Assembly (NCBI GenBank): GCA_000242935.3
Contig: CP007053.1
Coordinates: 3,891,001 to 3,955,000, forward strand
Length of the DNA stretch: 64,000 nucleotides
Source of the DNA: Opitutaceae bacterium TAV5
GTDB taxonomy: Bacteria > Verrucomicrobiota > Verrucomicrobiia > Opitutales > Opitutaceae
Direction of reading: 5' to 3'
Positions 33,676 through 42,240 of this stretch are shown in pieces. Below the pieces are notes generated by a model. The model had not been told where the DNA came from and ran no database searches. It was given only the letters and a program-made list of their open reading frames with translations. Position numbers and translations under genes: made by a program. Position 1 is the first letter of the stretch. Every line of letters begins with the position of its first letter.

Positions 33676-36369
33676 TCAGGGCGCGCGCCAGAGCGGCGTG
33701 AGGTTTTCGGTGCGGAGCCAGCCGGTCTGGCCGTTGGGGAAACGGACGCGGAGCCAGCCGAGGTAGTCTTTTTCCATGACCACGATCGTGCCGGCGGCGA
33801 CGGGCGTGGTCTTTTGTGTTTCGTCCACTTCCGTGGGCACCGAATAGAGCGTAGTGGCGCGCCAGACGACAGCGGCGTCGGTATCGCCGAGTTTTCCGTA
33901 AACATGCAGCGAGAGCGCGGCGGCGGCGATGGCCAGCACGCCGCCGATGAAGGCGATCGTGGCGACAATGGCGGACCAGCGGCGGAGATGGCGGTAGCCG
34001 CGCGCAAGGGCGAGCGCCAGGGCGAGGGCGACGAGGAGCACGCCGACGGCGAGTTTGTATTGCCAGAGCGGAGGCGGGAGCAGCTCCGCAAGGCTGGCCA
34101 GCGGGCTGTCGCTCGTGAAGGGAACGAGTTCGGCGGGTGTGTAGCCGGCCTTGCCCAGAGCGAGGTGGAGCTGCCAGCGGACGGGTTCGCTGCACGGGTG
34201 CTGGATGAAGGCGGCGACGGCCTGCGCGGCGCTTTCGGGCCAGCGGTCCTGCTGGGCGAGGGCGAGCGAGAGGTTGTGACGCGCAGACCAGTCGGCGGGA
34301 ACGGCGGCGAGGCGTTCCCGCCAGGCAGCTTCGGCCGTCTTGAAGTCGGCCGCGGCGTAGGCAGCCTCCGCGACACCGGGAGCGCCGGCATCCTGCCGGC
34401 TATCGTTGCCTCCCGGTGCCTTCAGCGCGAGGCCGGCAAGGATGCCGGCGGTCCCGGTCGGAGAGGCAACGGGGGCGGGCGGGACGCCCGCGGCACTTGA
34501 CGGAGTGGCAGAAACCAGCGTGACGGCGGCGACGGTGAGGACCAGGAACGGCACAAGGTTGCCCGGGCGGAAAACACGCCAGAACGAGAACCGGGGGAGG
34601 CGGGTGGTGGCGAGGGCGCGTTCGGCGGTGTCGAGCCACTCGGGCGAAAGGCGGGCCTCGCGGCGATAGAGCACGCGGTCGGTTTCCTGCCAGAGCGCGG
34701 CCCACTCGGCGTCGGGGAAATGGCGGGCGTGCGGCGCGGCCGACGGGATGTTCCAGAGGAGGGCGGCGTCGTGTTGCCAGGCGAGAAGAAGGGCAGAATG
34801 GGGAGCGTGGAATGGAGCGGCGGCCTGGCGGAGCGCATTCAGGGTTTCGGCGAGGCGTTGGCGAGCTTCGCGCCGGGGGCGAAGAGGGTCGGTGGCGCGG
34901 GCGCGGCGCCAGGCAAAGACGGCCCAGAGAAGCAGGGGCCAGAGCGCGACGACAAGGAGCCAGATCGTGAGCGTGCGGCCCGAAACGGGCGTGAAGGCGG
35001 ACGAGGCGGGCGGAAGGGGATCACGCGGGATGGCGGCCGGCGGGACCGGCGGTGCGTTCAGGGTCCGGGGCCGGGAGTCCGGCGTTGCGGGAGCCTTGCT
35101 ATCGGGAGACGGGGTCTGGGCCGTGGTGCCGGATGCGGGCGGGACGCCCGCGCCACCCGGCGGGGCGCTGCCGGTGATGTCGATCGTGACGGGATCGGTG
35201 CGGAGGGTTTTGTAGGCTCCCGTTTGCGGATCGAAAACGGAGAGCTCGACGGGGCCGAGCGTGTAGCTGCCGGGCCGGGTGGGGATGAGGATGACGTCTT
35301 CGGAAAGCGTGGCCTCGAAGAGGGTGTTTTCTTTGGGCGTCTTTTGCGCGCGGGGCTGCACGACGCGGAAATCGCGGGAGACCTCGCGCGGTGGCAGCGC
35401 GGTGACAGAAGGCCAGTTGCCGGTGCCGGTGAGTTCGAGCGTCCAGGTGACGGGCTCGCCGACGGCGCATTTTTCGGGGACGACTTTCGAGGTCAGCGTG
35501 AAGGCGCCGACGGCTCCGGTGAAGCCGGCGGGGGCGGGCTGGGGCAGGGGTTTGACGGTGAGGCTGGCGGGTTTGGTGCTGATGATGTTGGTGTTGCCGA
35601 GAAGGCGTCCAAAAAAATCCTGGCCGGTGGGGAATCCGACTTCCTTGCTGGCCGTGTTGAGCGTGATGGCTCCGGTCCGGGTTGCTATGGCGCGACGGTT
35701 CCAGTTCACGACGATGGAGGTGCGTCCGTTGGCATCGGTTTCCCGGGAAGCCTGCGGCGTATTCCAGTCTTCGACGATGAGAGGTGTTTCGTCCCAGTCG
35801 GGCGGAGTGGGGCGGATCTGGGGTTCGAAGCGGTTGTCGGTGATGGCGACCGTGAGGGTGAGGGTGAGCGGGAACACTTCGCCGGCCCACAGGGTTTTTT
35901 GCGGGAGGTCGAAACGGGCGTCGGCGACTTCCCCGAGAGGCAGGCCGGAGCGCCCGACGGTGGCTTCGGTGATGGCAAAGGTGGCCGATGCTACGGCAAT
36001 GTTGCCGCGGTTGGTCTTGACCGTGAAGGACGGGATGCGGACTTCATCGGCGGCGGTGGCGCGGACAGGCCAGGTGAAGGAGATGGTGGAACTGCGGGTA
36101 CCGGAGGAGCCGCCAAAGCTCAGGTTGAAGGAGCGTTGCTGGCTGATGCCTGCCTGGCCGAAGGTGAGTCCGGGCACGGAGGGGAGGCTGATTTCGCCGT
36201 CGGGTTCGCAGTTTTCGAAGACGAGGTTGAGGCTGCTTTCCTGACCGCGGGCGAGCGTGCCGGACGAGGGTTCCCAGCGCACGGTTTGCGCGACGGCGGC
36301 GGGAGCGGCGGCGAGCAGGAAGAAAACGACCGGAAGGAGCGCGAGGCGGAGCGGTATTCGGATGCGCAT
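33676..36369 (-). CDS. BatD-BatE fusion protein
   Basis: The 897-residue protein has a signal peptide (about 1-27, ending AVAQ). BatD-type beta domains follow (about 28-400; 'VRWEPSSGTLARGQESSLNLVFENCEPDG'), then a Pro-rich linker, a membrane helix near 450-470 and a cytosolic part. A second membrane region, TPR-like repeats (about 640-735; 'ARHNLSLALAQQDRWPESA') and helices come next, and finally an SH3-like domain ('LYSVPTEVDETQ...GWLRV'), as in BatE. Bat proteins form an envelope complex linked to stress or oxygen tolerance. Short GC hairpin repeats lie in frame and add Pro/Ala-rich peptides. The start at 36369 is fixed by the signal peptide. Confidence 0.82.
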   Translation of the reverse strand: MRIRIPLRLALLPVVFFLLAAAPAAVAQTVRWEPSSGTLARGQESSLNLVFENCEPDGEISLPSVPGLTFGQAGISQQRSFNLSFGGSSGTRSSTISFTWPVRATAADEVRIPSFTVKTNRGNIAVASATFAITEATVGRSGLPLGEVADARFDLPQKTLWAGEVFPLTLTLTVAITDNRFEPQIRPTPPDWDETPLIVEDWNTPQASRETDANGRTSIVVNWNRRAIATRTGAITLNTASKEVGFPTGQDFFGRLLGNTNIISTKPASLTVKPLPQPAPAGFTGAVGAFTLTSKVVPEKCAVGEPVTWTLELTGTGNWPSVTALPPREVSRDFRVVQPRAQKTPKENTLFEATLSEDVILIPTRPGSYTLGPVELSVFDPQTGAYKTLRTDPVTIDITGSAPPGGAGVPPASGTTAQTPSPDSKAPATPDSRPRTLNAPPVPPAAIPRDPLPPASSAFTPVSGRTLTIWLLVVALWPLLLWAVFAWRRARATDPLRPRREARQRLAETLNALRQAAAPFHAPHSALLLAWQHDAALLWNIPSAAPHARHFPDAEWAALWQETDRVLYRREARLSPEWLDTAERALATTRLPRFSFWRVFRPGNLVPFLVLTVAAVTLVSATPSSAAGVPPAPVASPTGTAGILAGLALKAPGGNDSRQDAGAPGVAEAAYAAADFKTAEAAWRERLAAVPADWSARHNLSLALAQQDRWPESAAQAVAAFIQHPCSEPVRWQLHLALGKAGYTPAELVPFTSDSPLASLAELLPPPLWQYKLAVGVLLVALALALALARGYRHLRRWSAIVATIAFIGGVLAIAAAALSLHVYGKLGDTDAAVVWRATTLYSVPTEVDETQKTTPVAAGTIVVMEKDYLGWLRVRFPNGQTGWLRTENLTPLWRAP
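34384..34491. repeat. Three GC hairpins of the GGA/TCC-loop family inside BatD/E
   Basis: Copies are GCCGGCA-TCC-TGCCGGC (34384-34400), GCCGGCA-AGGA-TGCCGGC (34432-34449) and GCGGGCG-GGA-CGCCCGC (34475-34491). They lie in a linker of the protein and keep the reading frame, giving peptides such as AGVPPAP and TAGILAG. Confidence 0.8.
35135..35151. repeat. GGA-loop hairpin inside BatD/E, identical to 34475-34491
   Basis: The 17-base sequence GCGGGCGGGACGCCCGC is exactly repeated at 34475-34491 and 36531-36547. Here it lies in frame in the Pro-rich linker and encodes part of GAGVPPASG. Confidence 0.8.
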
Positions 36370-36500
36370 GACGAAAGACAGAGACGGGCGGGATGTGGCA
36401 CGGGCTTTTTCCGCCAATCGCCCGTGGACGGCGCGAGGCGCCGCATTTTTCCGGTGCGTGGTCCGGTCCGGATGCCTGGGCCACGCGGAGGGGCAACGCT

Positions 36501-36547
36501 CACGGGCAGGATGCCCGTGCCACATCGGAAGCGGGCGGGACGCCCGC
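36501..36547. repeat. Two GGA-loop hairpins upstream of BatD/E
   Basis: CACGGGCA-GGA-TGCCCGTG (36501-36519) and GCGGGCG-GGA-CGCCCGC (36531-36547) lie in tandem in the 245-base gap between BatB/C and BatD/E, followed by a third, weaker copy to about 36575. They lengthen an open frame upstream of BatD/E but are probably not translated. Confidence 0.8.
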
Positions 36548-36614
36548 GCCACACAGGCCGGAAGCCCGTGCCGGGGAAAGAAGGGAGGCTGTGGCATGAT
36601 GATCGGCATCGCGG

Positions 36615-38834
36615 TTACCAGTTGCGGCCGGGTTTGGCGGGCTGCGGTTGCGGGTCCTGCATGAGGTTGAAAAGCTCCGCCGGCGAATCGGCGTCCTTGA
36701 GGCGCTCGAGGCGTTGCAGGGGGACGAGGAGGTTGGGATCGGTGTTTTTGTCGAGCGCGGAGCCGGCGGTGGAGACGCCGCCGACGCGTTGCGTATTTTT
36801 GTCGTCGGCAGGAATCGGCTGCGCCGCCTGGCCGGACCCGGATTCGGGTTGCGACGGCTCGGGCCGGGCTGGCGATTGCCCCTGCGCCGGGGATTTGTCT
36901 TCGGGCTTGTCTTTGTCCTTGTCGTTCTTGTCGCCGAAGGCGGATTGGCCGGTGCGGGGCTTGTCGTTGTCTTTTCCCTTGTCGTTGGCCGTGTCGGCGG
37001 AGGACGGAGGCGGTTGCCGGTCGGGGGACGGGGCGGGCGAAGACGGATTGTCGGAACCGGACGGGTTGGCCGATGACGGGTCGGGCGAACCGGATTTTTG
37101 CGAGTCACCGGATTGGCCGGGTTGACCGGAAGAGGACTGGTCCTGTTTGTCGCTGTCCTCGTTTTTGTCGCCCTGCTGGCCGTCGGCGCCGGACGGATTT
37201 TTCTGCGACTGCTGCTGCTGGTCGTTTTTTTCCTGGTTTTGCTTGTCGCCCTGTTGCTGCTGGTCCTGCGGCGGCGGCTGCTGCTTTTGTTTCAGGTCTT
37301 CGAGCGCCGTGCGGAGTTTCTGCCAGTCGGCGGAGCGGGGCTCGGCTTTCCCGGCCCGGCGGATGGCTTCGAGCGCATCGTCAACGGGGCCGCCGGGCAC
37401 GGGTTTGCCCTGGGCGTGCAGGGGCTGACCCCAGGCAAGAGTGGCTTCGGCAAGGGCGGCGGTATCCTTGGCGGAAAGCGAAGGCTGGTCTGCGAGGCGG
37501 GTGACGAGTCGGGAAAGGGCGGCGGAGGTTTTTGTGGAATCGACGGTGGCGGACGGAGCGTGTTCGTCATCGGCGGGGAGGCCGGAGGTCAGGGGCAGGA
37601 GACCGGAGTCGGGTTTCGTGGCGACAGGGGGGCCCGGGGGCGTGACGGGATGATTGGTGATAAGCGTCTTGTCGCCGGCCTTCCGGCTCCCGGCCCCCGG
37701 TTCCTGGTTTCCGGCTTCCGGTTGCTGCGCCCGGACATCGGGCGCGGGCAGGGAGAAAAGGACGAACGCGAAGGCGGCGGCCGTCGTACTGGCAAGGGTG
37801 ATACGCCGGGGGCGAGGATGGACGGGGAATTCGCGCCAGAGGCTCCAGAGGAGGAGGGCAAACGCGGGGCCGAGCGCCCACTGGAAACGTTCGATGAGGC
37901 GGGCGCGGGAGCTTTCGTGAAATTCGCCTTTCTGTCCGCGGGCGACGGTGTTCCGGATGAGTGCGGAGAGATCGATCCACTGGCTGGCGTCGGTGTAGGC
38001 GCCGGCGGTCTTGTCGGCGAGTTCGCGCAGGGTGGCGGACTCGAGGCGGGAGAGGACGACGGCGCCGCGCTCGTCCTTGACGAAGCTGCCGTGCCCGTCG
38101 GGGATCATGGCGCCTTCGGCGGTGCCGAGGCCGAGACCGATGATGTGGATGCCGCGGTCGCGGGCGGTGTCGGCGAGCGGTTGCCAGGCGGGCGTGGCTT
38201 CGGGATCGGCTTCGCCGTCGCTGAGGATGACAAGGAAACGATCGGCGTTGCTTTCCTGGCTGAAGGAATCGAGCGCGGACTGGAGGAGCGCGCCGTAGTT
38301 GGTGCCGCCTTGCGGAAGGTAGTCGGGGCCGAGTTCGGGGAGGAACTCGCGGAGGATTTCATAATCGCTGCTCAACGGGCTTTGCAGGAAGGCGGTGCCG
38401 GAAAAGACGAGGAGGCCGACGCGTTCGCCGGCGAGCTGGCCGAGCAGGCTCTGGATAAGGAGGCGGGCGCGTTCGAGACGCGAGGGTTTGATGTCGCCGG
38501 CGAGCATCGAGCGCGAGAGGTCGACGGCGATGAGGATTTCGCGGGCCTGTTCGAAAACGGGTTCCTCGATGCGGCCCCATTGCGGCCGGGCGAGGGCGAG
38601 GACGCCGCAGGCGAGGCCGAGGGCGAGACGCCAGCGAAGGGCGGCGGCGCGGGAGAGGGCGGGAGCGGGGGAGGGGGAGAGGCGGAGGGTGCGGGGGCCG
38701 GCGAGGGCGGTGAGGATTTTGGCGGGCGTGGTGGCGGCGGCACGGGCGGCACGGCGGCGACGGAGGAGATCGCCGGTGAGGAGGAGCACGGGAATCGCGA
38801 GGAGCCAGAGGAGTTGTGGGTGCAGGAACGTCAC
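36615..38834 (-). CDS. BatB-BatC fusion: VWA protein with low-complexity tail
   Basis: The 739-residue protein has an N-terminal membrane helix and a second helix near 70-85, then a von Willebrand A domain (about 95-290) with the metal site DLSRS (D-x-S-x-S) and 'ILSDGEADPEATP'. A third membrane helix lies at about 312-330. A long Gln/Lys/Asp/Pro/Ser-rich tail follows with a short TPR-like part ('LAEATLAWGQPLHAQGK'), as in BatC. A stretch around residues 370-390 reads QPEAGNQEPGAGSRKAG and comes from tandem DNA words. The gene lies 20 bases after BatA and 245 bases before BatD/E. Confidence 0.85.
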   Translation of the reverse strand: MTFLHPQLLWLLAIPVLLLTGDLLRRRRAARAAATTPAKILTALAGPRTLRLSPSPAPALSRAAALRWRLALGLACGVLALARPQWGRIEEPVFEQAREILIAVDLSRSMLAGDIKPSRLERARLLIQSLLGQLAGERVGLLVFSGTAFLQSPLSSDYEILREFLPELGPDYLPQGGTNYGALLQSALDSFSQESNADRFLVILSDGEADPEATPAWQPLADTARDRGIHIIGLGLGTAEGAMIPDGHGSFVKDERGAVVLSRLESATLRELADKTAGAYTDASQWIDLSALIRNTVARGQKGEFHESSRARLIERFQWALGPAFALLLWSLWREFPVHPRPRRITLASTTAAAFAFVLFSLPAPDVRAQQPEAGNQEPGAGSRKAGDKTLITNHPVTPPGPPVATKPDSGLLPLTSGLPADDEHAPSATVDSTKTSAALSRLVTRLADQPSLSAKDTAALAEATLAWGQPLHAQGKPVPGGPVDDALEAIRRAGKAEPRSADWQKLRTALEDLKQKQQPPPQDQQQQGDKQNQEKNDQQQQSQKNPSGADGQQGDKNEDSDKQDQSSSGQPGQSGDSQKSGSPDPSSANPSGSDNPSSPAPSPDRQPPPSSADTANDKGKDNDKPRTGQSAFGDKNDKDKDKPEDKSPAQGQSPARPEPSQPESGSGQAAQPIPADDKNTQRVGGVSTAGSALDKNTDPNLLVPLQRLERLKDADSPAELFNLMQDPQPQPAKPGRNW

Positions 38835-38854
38835 GCTTCGTTGATGTCTGGAGT

Positions 38855-39931
38855 TCAGGATTGTTGGCTGCGGGTGGTGGCGGGGAGCGGGGCTTGGCCA
38901 ACTCCAAACCCTGGACCCTGAACTCCAAACCGGGCGCGGTTGCGCGCCGTGAGCGCGCCGAGGAGGACAAGGACGGCGCCGGGGACGGCAAACCCGGCGA
39001 AGAGCTCGGTGGCGAGCAGGTGCGATTTTGCCTGGAATTCGATCTTGCGGGCGGCGTCGATCGACCTGAAGGCGGATTCGACGGTGCCGGTGTGGTCGGC
39101 GCGGAAATAGCGGCCCCCGGTTTCGGAGGCGATGTAGCGCAGCGAGTTTTCGTCGAGGTCGACGCGGGCGCGCTGGTAGCCGATCTTGCGGCCCTGGTCG
39201 TCGAAAACGGGAAAGGGGACACTGCTCTGGTTGCTGCCGACGCCGATGGTGTAGACGGGGATGCCGCGCGATCTGGCGATGGCGGCGGCCTGCGCGGGGG
39301 TGAGCGCGCCGCGGTTGTTGGCGCCATCGGTGAGAAGGATGACGAAGGCGCCGGCGCGGCGGCCGTTTTCAGTGTGGGCGGCCTGTTCGAGGCGCGAGAG
39401 GGCGACGCCGAGGCCGTCGCCGATGGCGGTGCCGTCTTCGATCAGCCCGGTCTTGAGACGGTCGACCTGCCGGGCGAGCCAGTCGTGATCGAGCGTGAGC
39501 GGGGCGAGGGTGTAGGAGCGGCCGGCGAAGACGACGATGCCGATGCGGTCGTTGGGACGCTGGTCGATGAAGGCCTGGATGACGGGGCGGATGGTTTGCA
39601 GGCGGTTGAGGCGCTCGCCGTTTTTTTCGTAGTCTTCGGCGAGCATCGAAGTGGAGAGGTCGATCGCGAGCATCAGGTCGTAACCTTGGCCGGTGACGGT
39701 GCGGCGATCCTCGATGCGTTGCGGGCGGGCGAGGGCGATCACAAGAAGGACGAGGCCGAGCACGGCGCAGGCGACAGGGAGGCGCGAGGAACTGACGCGC
39801 GACGGACGGTGCCAGGCGGCGGCAAAGGGCACGATCCACGCCACGATCTTGCTGCGCCCGCGCGCCCGGAGAACGAGCGGGAGGAGGAGCAGGGCAAGAA
39901 GCCAGAGCGGCGAGTGGAAGGTGTAGTTCAA
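38855..39931 (-). CDS. BatA-like von Willebrand A membrane protein
   Basis: The 358-residue protein has two N-terminal membrane helices (about 7-22 and 52-68), a VWA domain (about 82-300) with the metal site DLSTS and 'LLTDGANNRG', and a third helix near 315-335. The layout equals BatA of the Bat operon. It would sit in the inner membrane with the VWA domain in the periplasm. The C-terminal tail FGVQGPGFGVG comes from a tandem repeat of short DNA words (about 38899-38930) that also pairs with 38847-38859. It follows the DUF58 gene with a long AT-rich inverted repeat between. Confidence 0.9.
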   Translation of the reverse strand: MNYTFHSPLWLLALLLLPLVLRARGRSKIVAWIVPFAAAWHRPSRVSSSRLPVACAVLGLVLLVIALARPQRIEDRRTVTGQGYDLMLAIDLSTSMLAEDYEKNGERLNRLQTIRPVIQAFIDQRPNDRIGIVVFAGRSYTLAPLTLDHDWLARQVDRLKTGLIEDGTAIGDGLGVALSRLEQAAHTENGRRAGAFVILLTDGANNRGALTPAQAAAIARSRGIPVYTIGVGSNQSSVPFPVFDDQGRKIGYQRARVDLDENSLRYIASETGGRYFRADHTGTVESAFRSIDAARKIEFQAKSHLLATELFAGFAVPGAVLVLLGALTARNRARFGVQGPGFGVGQAPLPATTRSQQS

Positions 39932-39936
39932 AGCAG

Positions 39937-40106
39937 GAATTAATAATTAAGAATTAAAAATTAATAATTGGAGGGGAGGCGCGGATGCGCCGGTGATGTA
40001 TGGGGAGGGTGACGGTTGGCAGATGGTCCGTGTTGCCCGCTTCATGCCGAACCGGAGAGCTGCTGTTCTGATTCATTTTTAATTCTTAATTTTTAATTCT
40101 TAATTC
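39937..40106. repeat. Word-repeat inverted repeat B (AATTAAGAATT words)
   Basis: The AT-rich arm at 39937-39969 (words such as AATTAAGAATTAAAAATT) is mirrored at 40076-40106, around a GC-rich centre of about 105 bases. It fills the gap between the BatA and DUF58 genes. A perfect 11-base hairpin (TTTTTCACGGC / GCCGTGAAAAA, 40107-40131) abuts it at the DUF58 stop. Confidence 0.85.
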
Positions 40107-40110
40107 TTTT

Positions 40111-41085
40111 TCACGGCTTGGCCGTGAAAAAGCGCATCAGGGCGTCGAGGCGGCTTTCGTCGGTGCCGACGACGAGGCGGCTGGAGGCGGCTGGAAAGAG
40201 GGCGCGCCAGGCGGCCTCGCGTTCAGCGCGCCAGGCGGCGTGGGCGGCGCGTTCGGCGGAGGAGTTTTCCAGGGTGACGAGGCGGCCGGAGACGGGGTCG
40301 TAAGCGGCGAACCGGTCGGTGGCGGGCAGTTCGCGTTCCCATGGATCGTCGACCCGGAAGCCGCGGGTCTGGAAACGCTGGCGGAGGGCCGGCCAGCCTT
40401 CGGGAGCGGGACGGGGGGCGAAGTCGCCGAGCCAGACGAGCATGCTGTGGCGCGGCGCGGCGCGGCGGATGTGTTTCCAGGGAATCGTGAGGGTGGCGGC
40501 GGAGTCGCGGAGGGCGTTCGCCGTCCGGAGCTTGGGATCCGCGGTGTCGGTCGGCGCGGCATCGAGCGGGGGCGGCGGAAAGCCGAACAGTTGCGCGGCG
40601 GCGTGGTGGATGGCGCCGCGTCCGCGCACGGGTGGTTGGAGGGTGTGGCCGTGCGGGGTGACATGGACGAAACCCACGCGGTCGCGGTTGACGGCGCCGA
40701 GCAGCATGAGGAGGCCGGCGAGTTCGAGCAGGGCCTCGCGCTTGGATTGCGGGCCGGAGCCGAATTGCAGGCTGGGCGTGTCCTCGAAAACGATGAGGAC
40801 GGTGACCTCGCGTTCCTCGACGAATTTTTTGCGGTAGGGCTCGCCGAGGCGGGCGGTGACGTTCCAGTCGATGTCGCGCACGTCGTCGCCGAATTCATAC
40901 TTCACCACCTGGTCGAACTCCATGCCGCGTCCGCGGAAGGCCGAACGGTATTCGCCGCCGAGGACATTTTCAACAGCGCCGCGCACGCGCCACTCGAGCC
41001 GCCGCAGGAGCGCGAGCGGGGCGGCGGGGAGGGCGGCTGGCATGGCGGGCGATCGGGAATCTGTTACGGGACTTGTGGAGCCCAT
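40111..41085 (-). CDS. DUF58 domain protein of the Bat operon
   Basis: The 324-residue cytosolic protein has the DUF58 core 'YRSAFRGRGMEFDQVVKYEFGDDVRDIDWNVTARLGEPYRKKFVEERE' (about 46-93), then a VWA-like part ('VTVLIVFEDTPSL'). DUF58 proteins are constant partners of MoxR ATPases and Bat VWA proteins. An internal Met15 is a possible start. It lies 54 bases after moxR. The last residues are encoded by the hairpin at 40107-40131. Confidence 0.88.
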   Translation of the reverse strand: MGSTSPVTDSRSPAMPAALPAAPLALLRRLEWRVRGAVENVLGGEYRSAFRGRGMEFDQVVKYEFGDDVRDIDWNVTARLGEPYRKKFVEEREVTVLIVFEDTPSLQFGSGPQSKREALLELAGLLMLLGAVNRDRVGFVHVTPHGHTLQPPVRGRGAIHHAAAQLFGFPPPPLDAAPTDTADPKLRTANALRDSAATLTIPWKHIRRAAPRHSMLVWLGDFAPRPAPEGWPALRQRFQTRGFRVDDPWERELPATDRFAAYDPVSGRLVTLENSSAERAAHAAWRAEREAAWRALFPAASSRLVVGTDESRLDALMRFFTAKP

Positions 41086-41139
41086 GGGAGCGATGGGAGG
41101 TTACGGCTGGCAGTGACCGGCGACGCGGGAGGCGGCGGG

Positions 41140-42129
41140 CTAGTTTTTGGCTCCGTTGGTCGCCGTCGGCACGGCGGTCTGCGCGATGACCTGGGCGACG
41201 ATGGCATCGGCGGTGATGTCCTCCGCCTCGGCTTCGTAGGTGAGGCCGACGCGGTGGCGGAGCACGTCGGGCGCGATCTCCTGGATGATTTGCGGCGACA
41301 GGTAATCCTCGCCGCGCAGCCACGCGAGGGCGCGGCCGGCCTGGTAGAGTGCGAGCGAGGCGCGTGGCGAGGCGCCGAAACTCAGGTGGCGCGTGCGGCC
41401 CTTCACCGGCCGGGCGAGGTCGCGGGTGGCGCGCACGAGGGCGAGGATGTAGCCTTGCACGGCGGGCGAGACGTGGATGCGGTCCACGGCGCCGCGCAGT
41501 TCGACCAGCTCCGCTCCGCCCGACACGGGATCGAGCACGGGCTGGCGCGTGACCTGGCCCCAGCGGGCCATCATCTGCGTTTCCTCGTCGAGCGTCGGAT
41601 AATCCACGATGAGCTTGAACAGGAAGCGGTCGGTCTGCGCCTCGGGGAGCGCGTAGGTGCCTTCCTGCTCGACCGGATTCTGCGTGGCCATGACGAGGAA
41701 GGGTTGCGGCAGCGGGTGTGTGGTGCCGCCGATCGTGACCTGGCGTTCCTGCATCGCCTCGAGCAGGGCGCTCTGGACCTTGGCGGGGGCACGGTTGATT
41801 TCGTCGGCGAGGACGAGGTTGGCGAAAATCGGGCCGTGATGCGGCGTGAACGCGCCGTCCTTCGGGGAAAACACCATCGTGCCGACGACGTCGCTCGGGA
41901 GCAGGTCGGGGGTGAACTGGATGCGTTCGAACTGCACGCCGAGCGCGGTGCCGAGGGACTTGACGAGGAGGGTCTTGGCGAGGCCGGGCATGCCTTCGAG
42001 CAGGACGTGTCCGTTGGCGAGCAGGGAGACGAGGAGGCGTTCGATGACGGCATCCTGGCCGATGACGGCCTTGCTGATTTCGTCGCGGATTTTCCGGGAC
42101 CAGTCGGAACCGTTAGTCGTTTGTGTCAT
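41140..42129 (-). CDS. MoxR-type AAA+ ATPase
   Basis: The 329-residue ATPase has Walker A GMPGLAKT (46-53), Walker B LVLADEI, sensor 1 ATQNP and the 'EGTYALPEAQTDRF' segment that marks MoxR proteins. It is thought to act as a chaperone that loads or matures VWA proteins, here those encoded downstream. The start at 42129 (MTQTTNGSDW) gives the family N-terminus. It is the first gene of the five-gene Bat operon. The gene upstream is divergent, so the promoter should lie in 42130-42240. Confidence 0.92.
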   Translation of the reverse strand: MTQTTNGSDWSRKIRDEISKAVIGQDAVIERLLVSLLANGHVLLEGMPGLAKTLLVKSLGTALGVQFERIQFTPDLLPSDVVGTMVFSPKDGAFTPHHGPIFANLVLADEINRAPAKVQSALLEAMQERQVTIGGTTHPLPQPFLVMATQNPVEQEGTYALPEAQTDRFLFKLIVDYPTLDEETQMMARWGQVTRQPVLDPVSGGAELVELRGAVDRIHVSPAVQGYILALVRATRDLARPVKGRTRHLSFGASPRASLALYQAGRALAWLRGEDYLSPQIIQEIAPDVLRHRVGLTYEAEAEDITADAIVAQVIAQTAVPTATNGAKN

Positions 42130-42240
42130 GATATGAAGATGGCTGGGCAGAGCAGGGAGTCGGCTTTGGACTCGCGGACGGGCGAAGAGTTTCCATGAGT
42201 AGTGCAAAAACCGGCGCCCGCAGGGGAGCCAGAACACAAC

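Noticed and set aside
36370-36609. N-terminal extension of the BatD/E protein
   Set aside because: The sequence is made of hairpin repeats and lies before a clear signal peptide; its peptide is repeat-derived noise.
34720-38921. Long plus-strand frames across the Bat operon
   Set aside because: Antisense to five genes that form a known operon type; products are Gly/Arg-rich without domains.
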